From contig JBBMOA010000008.1 in assembly GCA_037954235.1 (NCBI GenBank), positions 3,557,501 through 3,621,500 of the forward strand: 64,000 nt of DNA, given 5' to 3'. Source of the DNA: Aulostomus chinensis (Eukaryota; Chordata; Actinopteri; Syngnathiformes; Aulostomidae). Of this stretch, positions 1 through 12,165 are shown piece by piece. The position numbers and the translations under genes are program-made. Numbering within the stretch: the stretch's first letter is position 1; each line of letters starts with the position of its first letter. The notes beneath the pieces were generated by a model. The model saw only the letters and a program-made list of their open reading frames with translations. It did no database searches and was not told the origin of the DNA.

Positions 1-1755
1 TCCAAAGCGTCCCTGACAAAAATCTGCAGTGTAAGAAGCTTCTGAAATGCCTGGAGGGTCTCTTCCTGCGGGTGACCTGCTAGACGTGTCGCTGCTATGG
101 AGGCTGCATGACCCGCGCGATCCTGTTCATACAGACGGAACCTCCACCGGGAACAGTGACGGACGCCTCAGCTCCGGCTGCTCTCCTCTACCACTAGCAG
201 GTTATGTTGTCCTCTGATGGTGTCGGCTAATCTATTTGTCAACAACTAGTGACCTGCAGCAGTTGTACGGTAGGCAGACAGCGCAGGTTCATTTTAGGGC
301 AAGTAGTTAATCGATAGTCTCTAAATGTGAAGAAAAAAATAAGGTCATCACAATGTCCAGTTCACAAAGCCACAATGGCTTTTGTCCCAAGAAGGTCCCA
401 GGTTCAAGTCCCGGCTGTCCCAGTTCCCTTCTTTGTGGAGCTAGCATGTCTGTGCTTCTGAGCGAGGTGCCGGCTGAGCTCTGCACACAGGGGCTCACAA
501 ACCCTCTCACCCTCAGCTGATCAATGGACATCCATCACCTTCAGACCTTTGTCGAAAGGTGAAGCCCTTCATTAAAATTAATCTTGTGGTCAAAAACACA
601 CTTGACACTTTACAGGTGACTCCCTGCTTTGAACATTGTGTGGACAGATAGTTATGTTGTTGTTTTTTTACATAAATAATTAACCATTTAATGTTAGGTC
701 TACAAGTTTGAGCACATTTGACATAAAGTGACCTGCAAGCGCGCCATATTCAGCTCAGGGAAAAGCTCCACGATACGAATGCATGTACGATCATTGCATC
801 AAGGCATCTGGAAGCAATCGAGCCCCCCGACTCCAGAGGAAACCACAACACTGGTCCGTGTGTTCGGCTCAGCCGCAGCACCGTCACACTGGGATCACCT
901 TCCTCAGGCCCAGTTATCATACACACGTTTGAGGATTTGTCCTGGAATTTACTGAAGCTTCCAAGTCATTGTTGGAGCAAAAAAAAAACAAAACAGAACG
1001 GTTTAAACATAAAAAATAAAGATCACATTTAAAGCACTGAAAAAAAACTTTAGATTTCCATTTCTCTATGGGACATTAGTTGACACAATCTGGAAACAAT
1101 CTCCCAAAACACTAGTTACTGTTAAATGATTGACTTGTTTTGCAACCATCAACATCTCAAAGTGCACGGACCATTTACTTTCCTACGGACCTATGCCCTA
1201 GTATGCTCGCTCACTCTCACTCACACACACACACACACACACACACACAGCCCACACATAACTGTTACCTGAGCTGTAACTTACTGTTTGGGCTTCTCAC
1301 GCTGCATAGTCACAAAAACACATCCAGCGTTAAGGAGAAAAAAAAAGACAAATCATCATGGAAGCTCCTTCACATCGCTCCGTCTCTCCACTTCAGACTG
1401 GCATCCACTTGGCTGCATGTCCTCACTCACACACACACACACACGATCCCCCTCCTCCTTCTCTCTCTCACACACACACACACACCCACCGCTCTGCACG
1501 TTCATGCGTCGTTTCACAGTATCACTGCTGTGTGTAAGCGCATGTACGCAGGCGGGGAAAGACTACGCAGTATGTGATGGTGGTTGAGAGGAGGAGCAGG
1601 GAGGAGATGGGGGGGGGGGTCCACCTCCGTTTTTGGTTCTGAAAAATGAACATGCAAGAAATGTGTGTGTGCCACAGAAATAGATGAGGAATGCCTTGTC
1701 ACTCTTGCTGTATTCCTTTGCCAGAGACAGCAGTTAGTACTGACTCTCTCTCCCT

Positions 1756-1793
<38 letters not shown>

Positions 1794-1859
1794 ACTGCTT
1801 TGTAAACACAGCAGACACTGGACTAACTATCCCCCTCCTACACCAGAACTAGAGGGAGG

Positions 1860-1894
<35 letters not shown>

Positions 1895-2693
1895 ACTCCA
1901 GGTAACCTTACCCCAGTCAGGGTCCACCCTCCACCCACAAAAACGTAGGAGGGGCCAGTCCTGTCCGGTCTAAGCGGGTTGGCTGTTGCTAAGCAGTGCT
2001 GAGCCCCCTCCCTGTTATTGGCTGCAGGAGTATGAGGAGAAAGAGAGGGAGGTTTTGGGGTGCAGACCAGAGGGGAAAGGGGAGTTTTGGAAAAGTAAAG
2101 CACGTAATCTGGTGGAGATGAAGGTAAGAGGAGAGGGAGGAGTGGCGAGGCCGGGGATGAGCTCAGTAGAGGAGCCATCCGAGTACCAAAACCTGGGCAG
2201 TAATGTTGCGCCTGACTGAGTACTGGAAAGGCCTCCCCACTTGTATTAAGACATACGAGACACAGATCTACTGGACGCCATCCACAAAAACCGACGTGCG
2301 TCTGTTAGGAACATGACCACACCCATCAACCGAGGCATCTCCTCAGTGGGGCGCAACCTCACAATCAGAAAAGAGCAGAAAAATAAAAACGGTGATTACC
2401 GATACTGAGTTTTTGTGCGGGACTGAAAAATAGACCCTTTTGACATTGGTTGTGCACCAATTTTTCTTGCTGATACGACTAAAGAAAAAAAAAAAAAAAA
2501 AAAGGTGCTCAGGAGCTCCGGCACTGGAGCGCTCTCTGCTGGACACACTACCTTACACAGCTTTTAAATCTCAAAGGAATTTTTTTGTCATTTCATATGC
2601 TGTTAAAAAAAAAAGTTTTTCGATCTGTGACAAGCCCATGGTCGGCAGACAGGTCGCTCAGGCCCTCGTACGGTTTCACCAGCTTATGACAAG
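1..2693. other. no gene recognised; microsatellites
   Basis: Contains the SINE piece at 356-455 and dinucleotide repeats at 1222-1249, 1757-1793 and 1863-1893. Open frames here are made by (CA)n or are short. Confidence 0.7.
356..455 (+). mobile_element. degraded SINE fragment
   Basis: CCAAGAAGGTCCCAGGTTCAAGTCCCGGCTG matches, with changes, the B-box half of the SINE family at 10643 and elsewhere. Both ends are decayed. Confidence 0.45.
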
Positions 2694-3517
2694 TAGGGCT
2701 GCAATCAACCAAAGACATTCTTGGTCGACTGAAGCCCTAAAATTTCAACTAAAAATCGACTAATTTTATACATGAAAACTCTACTGTGTCAACTATCAGC
2801 ACAAAACCTGTTGAGGAATATTTAGACAATTGTTTTTGTCAGGTTATAACAATTGGCCGACGCCATCATTGGTCCTGACAGAGCCAGACTGAACGCAGGA
2901 GCTCAGCATCGCGGCTGAGACACAAATAGACTTTTGACTTGAAACTTTACGCTCAAACACAAAAGGCAAGTCCACTGTAAGAATTTTTACAATTAAAACA
3001 AAACAATTATTGGACTACAACATTGAAATGTCAATTCTGATATGTTCATATACTCAAAACTGACGGGGCAACCTAAGGTGGACACGTTAGCTCACCGTTT
3101 TTAGGTGATACGTTTGTGGTGGAGCTGTGACATGAAAACTGGTGTTGGCAAACTTTGCATTTGACTTTTTTTCCATGATCTGTTTTCATGAAATGCTGCC
3201 ACGCTGCAGACGTCTTTGACGTGTTGGACGAGAACTGACTTTAGAAGAAACCGTCAAAATTAAATAGACATTCATCAAACCACCAGGCACTGGCCTTCTA
3301 GTCCTCTTCAGTCTGTCTCTAGCGGGTCGGGAGAGTCCAAAATAGCAAAAACAAGGGGGGTGTTCAAAGACAGACTGTCATCTGAAACAGGGGTGCTTTT
3401 GGTACTTTGGTCCATTTTTTTTGCCACGGTAATTTCATCAGGAGCAATCAGAATTTTGGTCGAGCCAGAACGTATCGACTAACAAATCGACCAGTCGACT
3501 GGGAGATTACCGCCCTA
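2694..3517. mobile_element. hAT-type MITE with TIRs and 8-bp target duplication
   Basis: The left end is TAGGGCTGCAATC and the right end GATTACCGCCCTA, which are imperfect terminal inverted repeats. The flanks are ATGACAAG (2686-2693) and GTGACAAG (3518-3525), an 8-bp duplication with one mismatch, typical of hAT. No transposase frame is seen in its 824 bp. Confidence 0.8.
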
Positions 3518-3525
3518 GTGACAAG

Positions 3526-5003
3526 CAAGTGTAACAACTTTGAAACCAAGTGGATTCTTTTACAAAGAGATACTAAAAACTTTAGATCAAAAGGCTAATA
3601 ATTCCCACCATTGATATGAAAAAGTAGAAGGTGTTCAATTTTGATAGCTTCAACCATTTTGCAGGCACCTGCCTCACTTTTAAGAGTTTGTTTTCTTTAA
3701 ATTGCAAATTATGTGAACGTACAAATGTTTTTCAGCTCGCGTCTATCAAGCAGGTTGTCCCCTGAACAACAGGCAGATGGGTCAAAAATACAAGTAACAA
3801 AAACAAACCATGTTCATGTAGACACCATCTCGTGGCCATAATTATCCTGACAGAGGAAAGAACTCTTGATGTCCATACTGGGGATACTGGTGGGTGTTGG
3901 TTTCTGATTCCATTCAAGAGCTCCTTGAGCCTGGACTGGGATCTGTTCCTAACCCTTGCGGGACCGTGCTGAGAGGAGACACAAGATGTCTCCCAATCCT
4001 CCATCATTCTCACGGTATGTGACTGAGAGGCGGCAGGTTTTCCATAACACGTGTGTGAGCCGAATATCGACCCTACAAGCTCGCCTTCAAAATCCTGCCC
4101 GTGGGTCCGCCTCTCAGAGCACAGAGAAAACTGATACTTGTAGAACTGAATGTGAAAACCAGGCTTCCATCCTCAAACATCATCAGAGGAGCTCCAACAC
4201 TCAGCTGGGAGAAAAAAAAATGACTGTCAACAGCAGGGGGACTTGAAATAAGTTAATACATCTAGTAGAGGTGTATTATTCTCCACACGGATAATTACTG
4301 TCCACAACCACTGAAAAACACACTCACGGTGCAGGGCTAACAACGGCTAATAACGGGTTTTCACAATGACACCGTCACGCACGCACAAAGATCAGCTGGC
4401 CCTGTTTCCTGTACTAATTCTGTCACTCTCTGATGGCGTGGAGCCGTCAGGAGACTCCACGCAGTGGAAAGGAGGTCTTTTTATAAATAAACTGAAACCT
4501 GGTGGCATCTGACCCCAGCTCGCTGCCGTGGCGGAGGGTTCGCGCAGCCTGCTGGCGTTTCATTCGAGTCTCGATTATTTTACTAAAATGCATGAGTTTG
4601 GCTGCACTTGTGGGACACTTGTCGACTTCAGCACTGCCACAACACACGCAGTTGGGTTCATGATTAAAAAACAGTCTGAATTCATTGATGAGAAGCAGCC
4701 TGGGAGGCGGGGATTCTACCGTTCAGAGGAAAAATGTCCTGATCTTTAGGCTAGTTTCTCTGGTCTTTGCAGCCTGATGTTGGATGAGTTGTCCGAGCGT
4801 CAGTTTTCATCACTGAGCAGCTGAAAGGCTCAGCGTGGGTGGTAGAGGATCTGTGAGAGCCTTTAAACTGGGCAGGCGGGGGGGGGGGGCTTTTTGTTCT
4901 AACTTCGTGAAGACTGCAATAATGGACAAACACGTGTGGACAGCTGAAAGCTGAGTCACTATCATCAATCGCCAGTCAAATATCGGTGAGTGGTCACTGC
5001 TTG

Positions 5004-5044
<41 letters not shown>

Positions 5045-6302
5045 CGGACAATGACCTGCATTCATGGCGCACAAGATAACGAGCAGAAGTGCAAAACAGG
5101 ACCGACAGTCTAGAAACAGTTGATTTCACAGTTTGATTAGACAAACATCAGTGAGACCCTGCAGTTAAAAAAAAAAAAAAAGAGCATTTGAATGTCTCAC
5201 GGCCCCAGAGGACTTCAGTAATACGGGGGATGTGGTTTCTGTGGTTAGGGGCCGGGGGGCTTCATTAGCTTCAAGCTACAGCTTCATGGTTGGCTCTATC
5301 TGCAGACTGGAGTCACAAAGAAGTAAAAGCTGGAAGGAAAAAAAACAAAACACCCTTGTGAGCTCAGGACGCCGATTTGAGAGATGATAAAAGTCAAAAT
5401 ACACTTTTTTGCTTTTTCTACTTTAACTCTGAATTTCCATCGGGCGCTGTTGTCACGTTACAGCTGTGACGCCGATCCCATCAAGCCTCCGCGCAAACAA
5501 ACGCATTACAAAGAGTCACTAAAAGTGTACCAGAGCCTTTGAAGTATTTCTACCAGGGAGTGACAGGACCTCACATAATACTGCAGTTCATAATCCTAAA
5601 TACTCCATAGGGTTAGAGAGCTGCTCACTGACTTACACCAGAGTTGATGCCATTCCATTTTTCTCAACAGGCTAATTAAATGTGTAATTGTCCTCAAAAA
5701 AAAGAAAGGATTTCCATCTCCATGCACGTTGTTACTGTCAGACATGATCTTGTGTCCAGCATCTGTGTGTCTGTGTCTACAGGGCGATTCATACAAGAGC
5801 GTGAAGTTCACCTCGGACGCTCTCACAGCACCAAGGATACGAGCTCGCCAATGATCTGATGACCTTTATCAAACCCAAGTATGACCTGGGGCACCGGGAC
5901 CAAGCTGAAAACTGTCGCTGTCATTATGATGACCTCAATAAAATCTCTCAGAGTTAGAAGTGTGTCCACAACAGTGAGACTGGAGCCGAGAACACACACA
6001 CACACACACACTATAAAACACGTGCTACAGCTTATAGAAACAACTTCAACACGCATGTGAGTGGGCAGCCATGGAGCTTTAACTACATGTGCTGGGCAGG
6101 CAGAAGAATATGAAGGCAGAACCAAAAACACCGATTTATAAGTTGAAATAACCGCACTTGTGATGTGTGATGATCTCAGAAAGCCGAGAGCATCAAGCCC
6201 ACGCCACCGTGGTCACATGGGTTCACGTTTCAAGCTTCAAGTATGCCAAGACAACTCCAGTGAGGCTGAAAATACTTTAGTGTACAACTTGTGTACATGC
6301 AC

Positions 6303-6333
<31 letters not shown>

Positions 6334-7564
6334 TGCACTGGTGTTGGGTGGCAAAAGGAAAAGCTCAAGTGGCAATGGGAGCGCGTGGACCACCGGTGGA
6401 GGAGACACCAGTCATTGAGCTGTCACTGCATTCTAAAACAAGGTTTTCCACAAGTGCTGTGCCCCAAACAGCCAGGAGTTGTTGGGTTTTATCTGACACA
6501 CAACATGACCACGTGTGTGATACGAGTCAGGCTGACGGGGGGGGGGGGGCACAGCTCTTCCACAGCACCCTTGGGTGATTTGGATCCAATCACCAGGTCT
6601 TCTACCCTCAGACAGAACGAGTGAGCTCCAACATAAACAACAGCCAACATTCCTCTTGATTAGTTGGAGTTCATTCAGTTGGTCTTGATCAGTAGTCAGC
6701 TAGCAAGGACTCACAATTTCAGCCTCTGGACAAAACAATGTTTGGTCTTTGCAATGGCAACCGGTGTTCCTAAACCAAAACTACGACTAAGAACCACTTC
6801 TACCAGGGCGAACTCCCCCCTGCGTTTGGTGCTCAGGCCCTGGTGTAATCCTGCTGACAGCAACCGACAGATGCCCCGACACATCGTCACCTCCTCGGCG
6901 GTAAGAATAGCAGAGCTGTCTGACTCATCCGTTCAGGGCCATTCTCACCTTCAACGTTCTCATCGCCCTCCTCAGGCAGAGCGCAGAAACCCAAGTCCAA
7001 GGTAAACAAAGGGATAATAGCACTGCCAATTTACACGACACACACAACCGATTTGCATTCCAAACATAACATAGCTGCAAGGTGCAAGGTGGGTTCCAAG
7101 AACATCCAGAGAGGCTGGGATTTGGAGCACACCTGGAGGCAGTAGGCTTCCGGTCTCTCAGTCTTCTCAAGTGCTAAATAACAGCTTCATCCCAGCAGCA
7201 GCAGCACACACCTGACGCAGCTTCACACTCGAGCCGCTCACCAACGGCAGCGAGGCGGACCAAAATAGACGGAGGAAGGAGTGAAGCGTGATCCTCCACC
7301 TACCAGTGACATGAATGTAGCAAGTGACTGCCAGTGAGTTGTGGTTCAGGTTTTAAGACTCTCCTGAAGCAGACTTCAGAACTGCCCTTTCAGACACATT
7401 TCATGTGGAGTTTTCACAACATTTTAACCTGGAATAAAAAAGGAAACTAAATATGTTAAACCAGCAAAACAGTAAAGACTTTGGACCCAAACAGGCCCTG
7501 GTTCAGTATTAACCCACCTGGTCCGGGCTCACTGAACTAGAACTAAACTGATAGCTGCGAACCA
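3526..7564. other. no gene recognised
   Basis: Unique-looking sequence with (CA)n at 5006-5042 and 6304-6326. No conserved coding exon was found on either strand. Confidence 0.6.
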
Positions 7565-7840
7565 AACATTCATGGACTGACATACAACGCTGCCACCAGG
7601 CTGCTCGCGTGTAATGAGAGGCGACCAGTTCACACCAGTCCCTGCCGCCCCTCACTGGTTACCAGTTAGTTTTACAACTGGTTTTTAGCACTTGTTTCTA
7701 AAGCTCTGAGTGGTCTGGCTCCTCATGATCATGACGGGTCTCCGTGTGCTGGATCACGGCCCGAGATCCCCCCACAGCCTTCTGCTGGCGCTTCCTGCAG
7801 CTCTGAACTTTCAGGCACTTTCGTGGTCAAATCAGTGTTT
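7565..7840 (+). mobile_element. decayed L2/CR1-type LINE RT C-terminal fragment
   Basis: On the plus strand, degenerate frames recall NAATRLLACNERRP, then HTSPCRPSLVTS and a FKALSGLAPHD-like segment (TCTAAAGCTCTGAGTGG), the conserved end of fish L2-type RTs. Stops and frameshifts are present. It is about 270 bp long. Confidence 0.55.
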
Positions 7841-8920
7841 GATTGTTTAGGGTGGAGCAAAAGTGTAACCATCAAAGAGGAAAGTGTGCCTTCCCACTCA
7901 TCCGTTCTTGAGTAAATGGTTCCGTCAATCACAACAGGTTCCTGCGTTAACCACGATGACAAGTCTGAGCAGAGTCCACAACGACCTCAGCCACATTCAC
8001 ACGAGCACAAACGCCAGTCACGACACATTCACACAGACTCACAGTCGCACACAGTCCCAAATACACACTTGAACATGTAGCAACTGGAGGAGACCAACAG
8101 AAACAGCTTTGCTTCCAAGATTCACGATTCAAAGTTTAAGGACGTAAAATGCGTGAGCAGCAAAACAATTTGAGTCTCAACGTTTGTTGGCCAAGAAGAA
8201 GAAATCAACGAACGCATTTTAAAAAGTCTTACTGTGCACAAGTGTGATCGGCCTAAAATCACAAGGTCAAACAGATGAGTGTCCTCAAGTTTCACACTCT
8301 GATGTCACAACAACACCGGCAGGAAATCGCTGCACTCCAAGAACAGCCGAGGCTGGGATTGGTGCGGCTTGACCTTTGATGGGTTTGGGTTGTGCCATGT
8401 AATTATCATAGGACTGAGTGGTGCGGCACCACATCATATCACCAAACTATGAAGCTAAGAAGCGGAAGGGAACAATATTCTTCATAATCCTGCAGTAATA
8501 ACGAGCAGCGCTCACATCCACCGACAAACTAACCTGCAGGGAAGAACTCCTCAGCCTCACAATCTCTGAATGGGAACGAGGAAATGGAATGATTGAGGGT
8601 TACATCACCTCGCTACATCAGGGCCTTCCCTCCACTCTGGAGGACAGCAGCAGCTCAAGGCCACCAAGTGATGTTTGAAAAGCAGATAATAATGATTCCC
8701 ATCTCACTGGTTGTGGCTCTTGCGGGAGGTCCTGTACAGAGTGAAGTCCCACATCCCACACAGGAGGAGCTCTAACGTGCCAAGGAGGAGAACAGCGTCT
8801 TTATTTAATCCTGGGCAGCCCTGCAGGACGACGCAGAGGACAACCTGTTATGTAACACACGGAATGCTGCGGCAGCAGAAATGTCCATCACACACACCGG
8901 CACATGGACACCCGCGGTGG

Positions 8921-8952
<32 letters not shown>

Positions 8953-9399
8953 GCGATGCCACGAGCAGCGGCGTCACCAACGCACATCATTGCAAACGTA
9001 CACGTGTGCAGCCCTGTAGGTATTTAAGGACAGAATGTTTTTCTGACCAGTCCAACCTGCTGGTGAACAAACTGAATTAAGAGTCCGTTTCAGTGAAAAT
9101 TCTGGAAACTTCAAGGGTTTTTGTTTTCCTTTCTTTTACCTTTACCTGTTTAATAAAAGTGACAAATCCGTTAACTTGGAGGAACTGAGGAGACCTGCTC
9201 GTTCTACCTGAGCGAGCAGAACCCCGTTCAAAAAGTGGCCTATTTATGCTTCCTTATATCTGCAACGATGTTTTATTATGAACGCTAAGTTTTGTTTTTT
9301 TTTTTGACAAAGTGTACGCCGAATATGACGCAGGAGTCCGTTGAACTAGAAGACACGAAGAGTCGCTCAGCCAGCGGTCCCTGCCCTCGTCCTTAAACC
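7841..9399. other. no gene recognised
   Basis: Holds (CA)n at 8921-8948 and otherwise unique sequence with no recognisable exon. Confidence 0.6.
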
Positions 9400-9830
9400 A
9401 GCAAACCTGACACCGTTATATTTCAGACGGAGTTCGGTACCTACGGTCGGACAACAGCAGGCGACGGCACTTCCATTCAAACGGTAGAAAGTTGCTCATC
9501 AGCATCGACCGGACGGTGCCGAGCGGCACCGCGCATTTCAGTTCACGACGGTTGGAGTAACACCGATGTAACTGGCGGTTCTCACCGTTGCCGGGAGACC
9601 CGTCAAGCCTCTGTTCTGGTGACGCTTTGAGACCGAAGCCTTCACCTGAGTCCACCCCGGCTGGCGCACGGCAGCGCTTCCTCGGCCGGACCGCGGATTC
9701 CCCGAATTCCACCTGTGATTAAACCAACTCCTTCCCCTCCACCGGAGCGAATGGATAATTGCTGCAGCGCTCGGGTCTGACGTGGGCCGAGACACGCCCA
9801 CACTCACGCGCACACCTGTGGACGCCACAG
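9400..9830. promoter_or_regulatory. CpG-rich patch, possible promoter of an unseen gene
   Basis: Many CpGs (for example GCACCGCGC, GGCCGGACCGCGG) in an otherwise CpG-poor area, about 2.4 kb upstream of mtmr7. It could be the 5' end of a divergent gene lying to the left, but no first coding exon is recognised. It could also be an upstream mtmr7 element. Confidence 0.3.
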
Positions 9831-10642
9831 GAGTTGATGAAGCAAATTAAATGAATCATAGCACGTTCACGTGTTCGGGAACAGTCGTCGTCATGTGAAA
9901 CATACTAACAGCTTTAACAGCCTCCAGGGCTCGGGGCTGGCAGCGAATGCACAGGGTTGTTAAAAGCAGCCTTCAGCCGCTAAACATCTGATGCGAGGTG
10001 GAACTGAAAGCTCAAATTCCCTCAACCACATAATTAAGATGGTGCATTGTTGAACTGCAACTCAACACTGCAGGTTTCAGTGACTGTGAGGTGTGTGTGT
10101 CGGGTTATCCTATCATACAACGGGCTGCTGACTCAGGAGAGCACAAGTGCCGGGGAGGAGACCGTGGACTGAGTTCTTTCCAGTGTCACTACTGCCAGGA
10201 CTCTAGGGACCCCACTGATGAGAGTGTTATACGCACAAATACAGCACAAACAGGGATTTACGGTGTGTATGTACTATAAAACCTGCTGATCTTGTCAGCT
10301 TTGATACTAAATTCCTAGTCTAGTAGATTGTATGCTCAGCAGACATGTCATGTGTGTTATAGTACTGAAGAATTAACTTTTATTTTCTATTTTATCATTT
10401 TGTTTGATGAAGTTCACCCTGTGAAGGACCTGATATTCTCGTCTGCCTTGAAAGCGAGCATTTAGTTGTAACACTGCCATCTAGTGACCAAAAGAAGAAT
10501 GACTGTTTTTATTTAATTTTGAAGCTTCTTCTGTTTCAGTGGCTTTACTCTTTTTCAGTCCAGGTCACAGTTGTGTCTAATAAACATAATAATATATCAC
10601 TGGTTTTAGATTAAAGGAATTAATTAATTGAGTTTGAAAATA

Positions 10643-11016
10643 TGGGCTGCACGGTGGTGCAGTGGTCAGCACTGTGGCCTCACAGCAAGAAGGTTCCGGG
10701 TTCGAGCCCCGGCTGCAGCACGGGGTCTTTCTGTGTGAGTCTCCATGTTCTCCCTGTTCCTGCTGGGTTCTCTCTGGTACTCCAGCTTCCTCCACAGTCC
10801 AAAGACATCAAGAGGGGACCAGGTTAATCCAGACTCTAAACTGACTGTAGGCGTGGCTGGGAGAGCCAATGGTTGTCTGTCTATATGTGCTGGCCCTGTG
10901 ATGGACTGGTGACCTGTCCAGGGGGAACCCCGCCTCTCGCCCGAAAGCAGATGGGATAGGCTCCACCCCCCACCAACCTTAACAGGATAAGAGGTAGAAA
11001 ATGGAATGGATGGATG
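10643..11016 (+). mobile_element. tRNA-like SINE, near full length
   Basis: The head GGTGGTGCAGTGGTCAGCAC (A-box-like) and GGGTTCGAGCCCCGGC (B-box-like) are followed by a conserved body (TTCTCTCTGGTACTCC, GTCCAAAGACAT), GACCTGTCCAGGGG, GGGATAGGCTCCA and a (GGAT)n tail. The tail resembles the 3' end of L2-type LINEs, which probably mobilised it. Confidence 0.8.
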
Positions 11017-12165
11017 TATCAGAGCAATCAGTGTGTGTGTGTGAGAGAGAGAGACTCTCCCAGTTTGAGGGTGCCCACCCTGAGTGCTCCTACTACCACA
11101 GGGACCACACCACCTTGACCTTCCACATCCATTCTAGCTCTCTATATGGGAGAAAACATCTTACAGCCCTTTAGAGGGCGCTCTCAGCCCACTTGACGTA
11201 TGTGGGGAGAGGCCTTGTAACCAGGGTGACACCCCACACCGTGTCACATTAATTCCTCAGTTCCCTCAATTTTTCATCCTTCATCCTTTTTTTTCCTCTC
11301 CATCTACTGAGTCCAACATGACAGCTGGCATGCCAGCTTAAAAATAATAGCAAATCATATTTCTGCAAACTGTAGATTTAATGTGTGTTAAAATGTGCAA
11401 CATTTCAAGACACATATATCAAATTTTACAAAGACACCTTGAATTAAATTCACTTGTAATGTGTCATTTAGGACACTGTATTATTGAGGAACTCACGAGT
11501 TGAAAGTGGAGATTTAATACGATTTTTCCCCCCAACCATTTAGTTTCTATGTTATGTTGATTTAACTCCCTCTGAGTGCTTTTTTTCACTCGTGGTGATA
11601 CCTCTTGTTTTGTTGTTTTATTGTCACAGCTGTTTCGTTAATTTCATGTGTTTATGTATTTCAATTAGATGAGTGGAATTTCTACACACACGCACGGACA
11701 CACACACACACACACACACACAAAAATATACATCAATAAACGCTTACAAAAATATTTGAAAATCTGATGTTAGAAGATTTCATATTTAGTCAAGCACGCA
11801 GAAAAGAACCCTCATTATTTGTTTAAGTGGAATGATTTCCCGTTTTATTTTGAAAAGTACAACCGGAGGTGGTGTGCTGGTCGACGCGTCGTTCACTGCT
11901 GTCATCGCTGCTCATCGGAGACTCGAGACAGAGGTTAGCTTGGTACCAGTTAACGGAAGACGGCGAATAGAAACCTTCTCCCCCAATTAAACCAAACCAC
12001 CCGGGACACAGGAAGGCGGGAGTCATGGGAAATGTTCCGGGACGGAGCTGGAAAAGCAACCACGGAGAGTACAGAGCGTCCGTTGGAGGGAAACGGGGAA
12101 TATAAGCACCGACGCTAAAAAGGATATACGCTCTGTCTCCATCTCCACCATTTTGGATGTCAGTG
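11017..12165. other. mtmr7 upstream region and 5' UTR
   Basis: AT-rich to about 11.8 kb with (CA)n at 11698-11722, then higher GC and CpG (11.85-12.45 kb) around the first mtmr7 exon. The transcription start probably lies within this last part. No TATA box is evident. Confidence 0.4.

Noticed and set aside
3..91. Plus-strand frame ending at TAG 89-91 that could be the last exon of a gene to the left
   Set aside because: Only 29 codons at the window edge, not recognised. It cannot be judged without the sequence before position 1.
1140..1795. Overlapping frames of His/Thr and Val/Cys repeats
   Set aside because: Made by (CA)n repeats; no coding support.
2029..2124. Exon-like plus-strand segment with acceptor TTGGCTGCAG and donor GTAAGAG (EYEEKEREVLGC...)
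   Set aside because: Good splice-like ends but no partner exons and no recognised protein.
10643..10720. Possible tRNA gene from the A/B-box-like sequence
   Set aside because: The same sequence is repeated at eight or more sites with a SINE body and tail. It does not form a complete tRNA and belongs to the SINE head.
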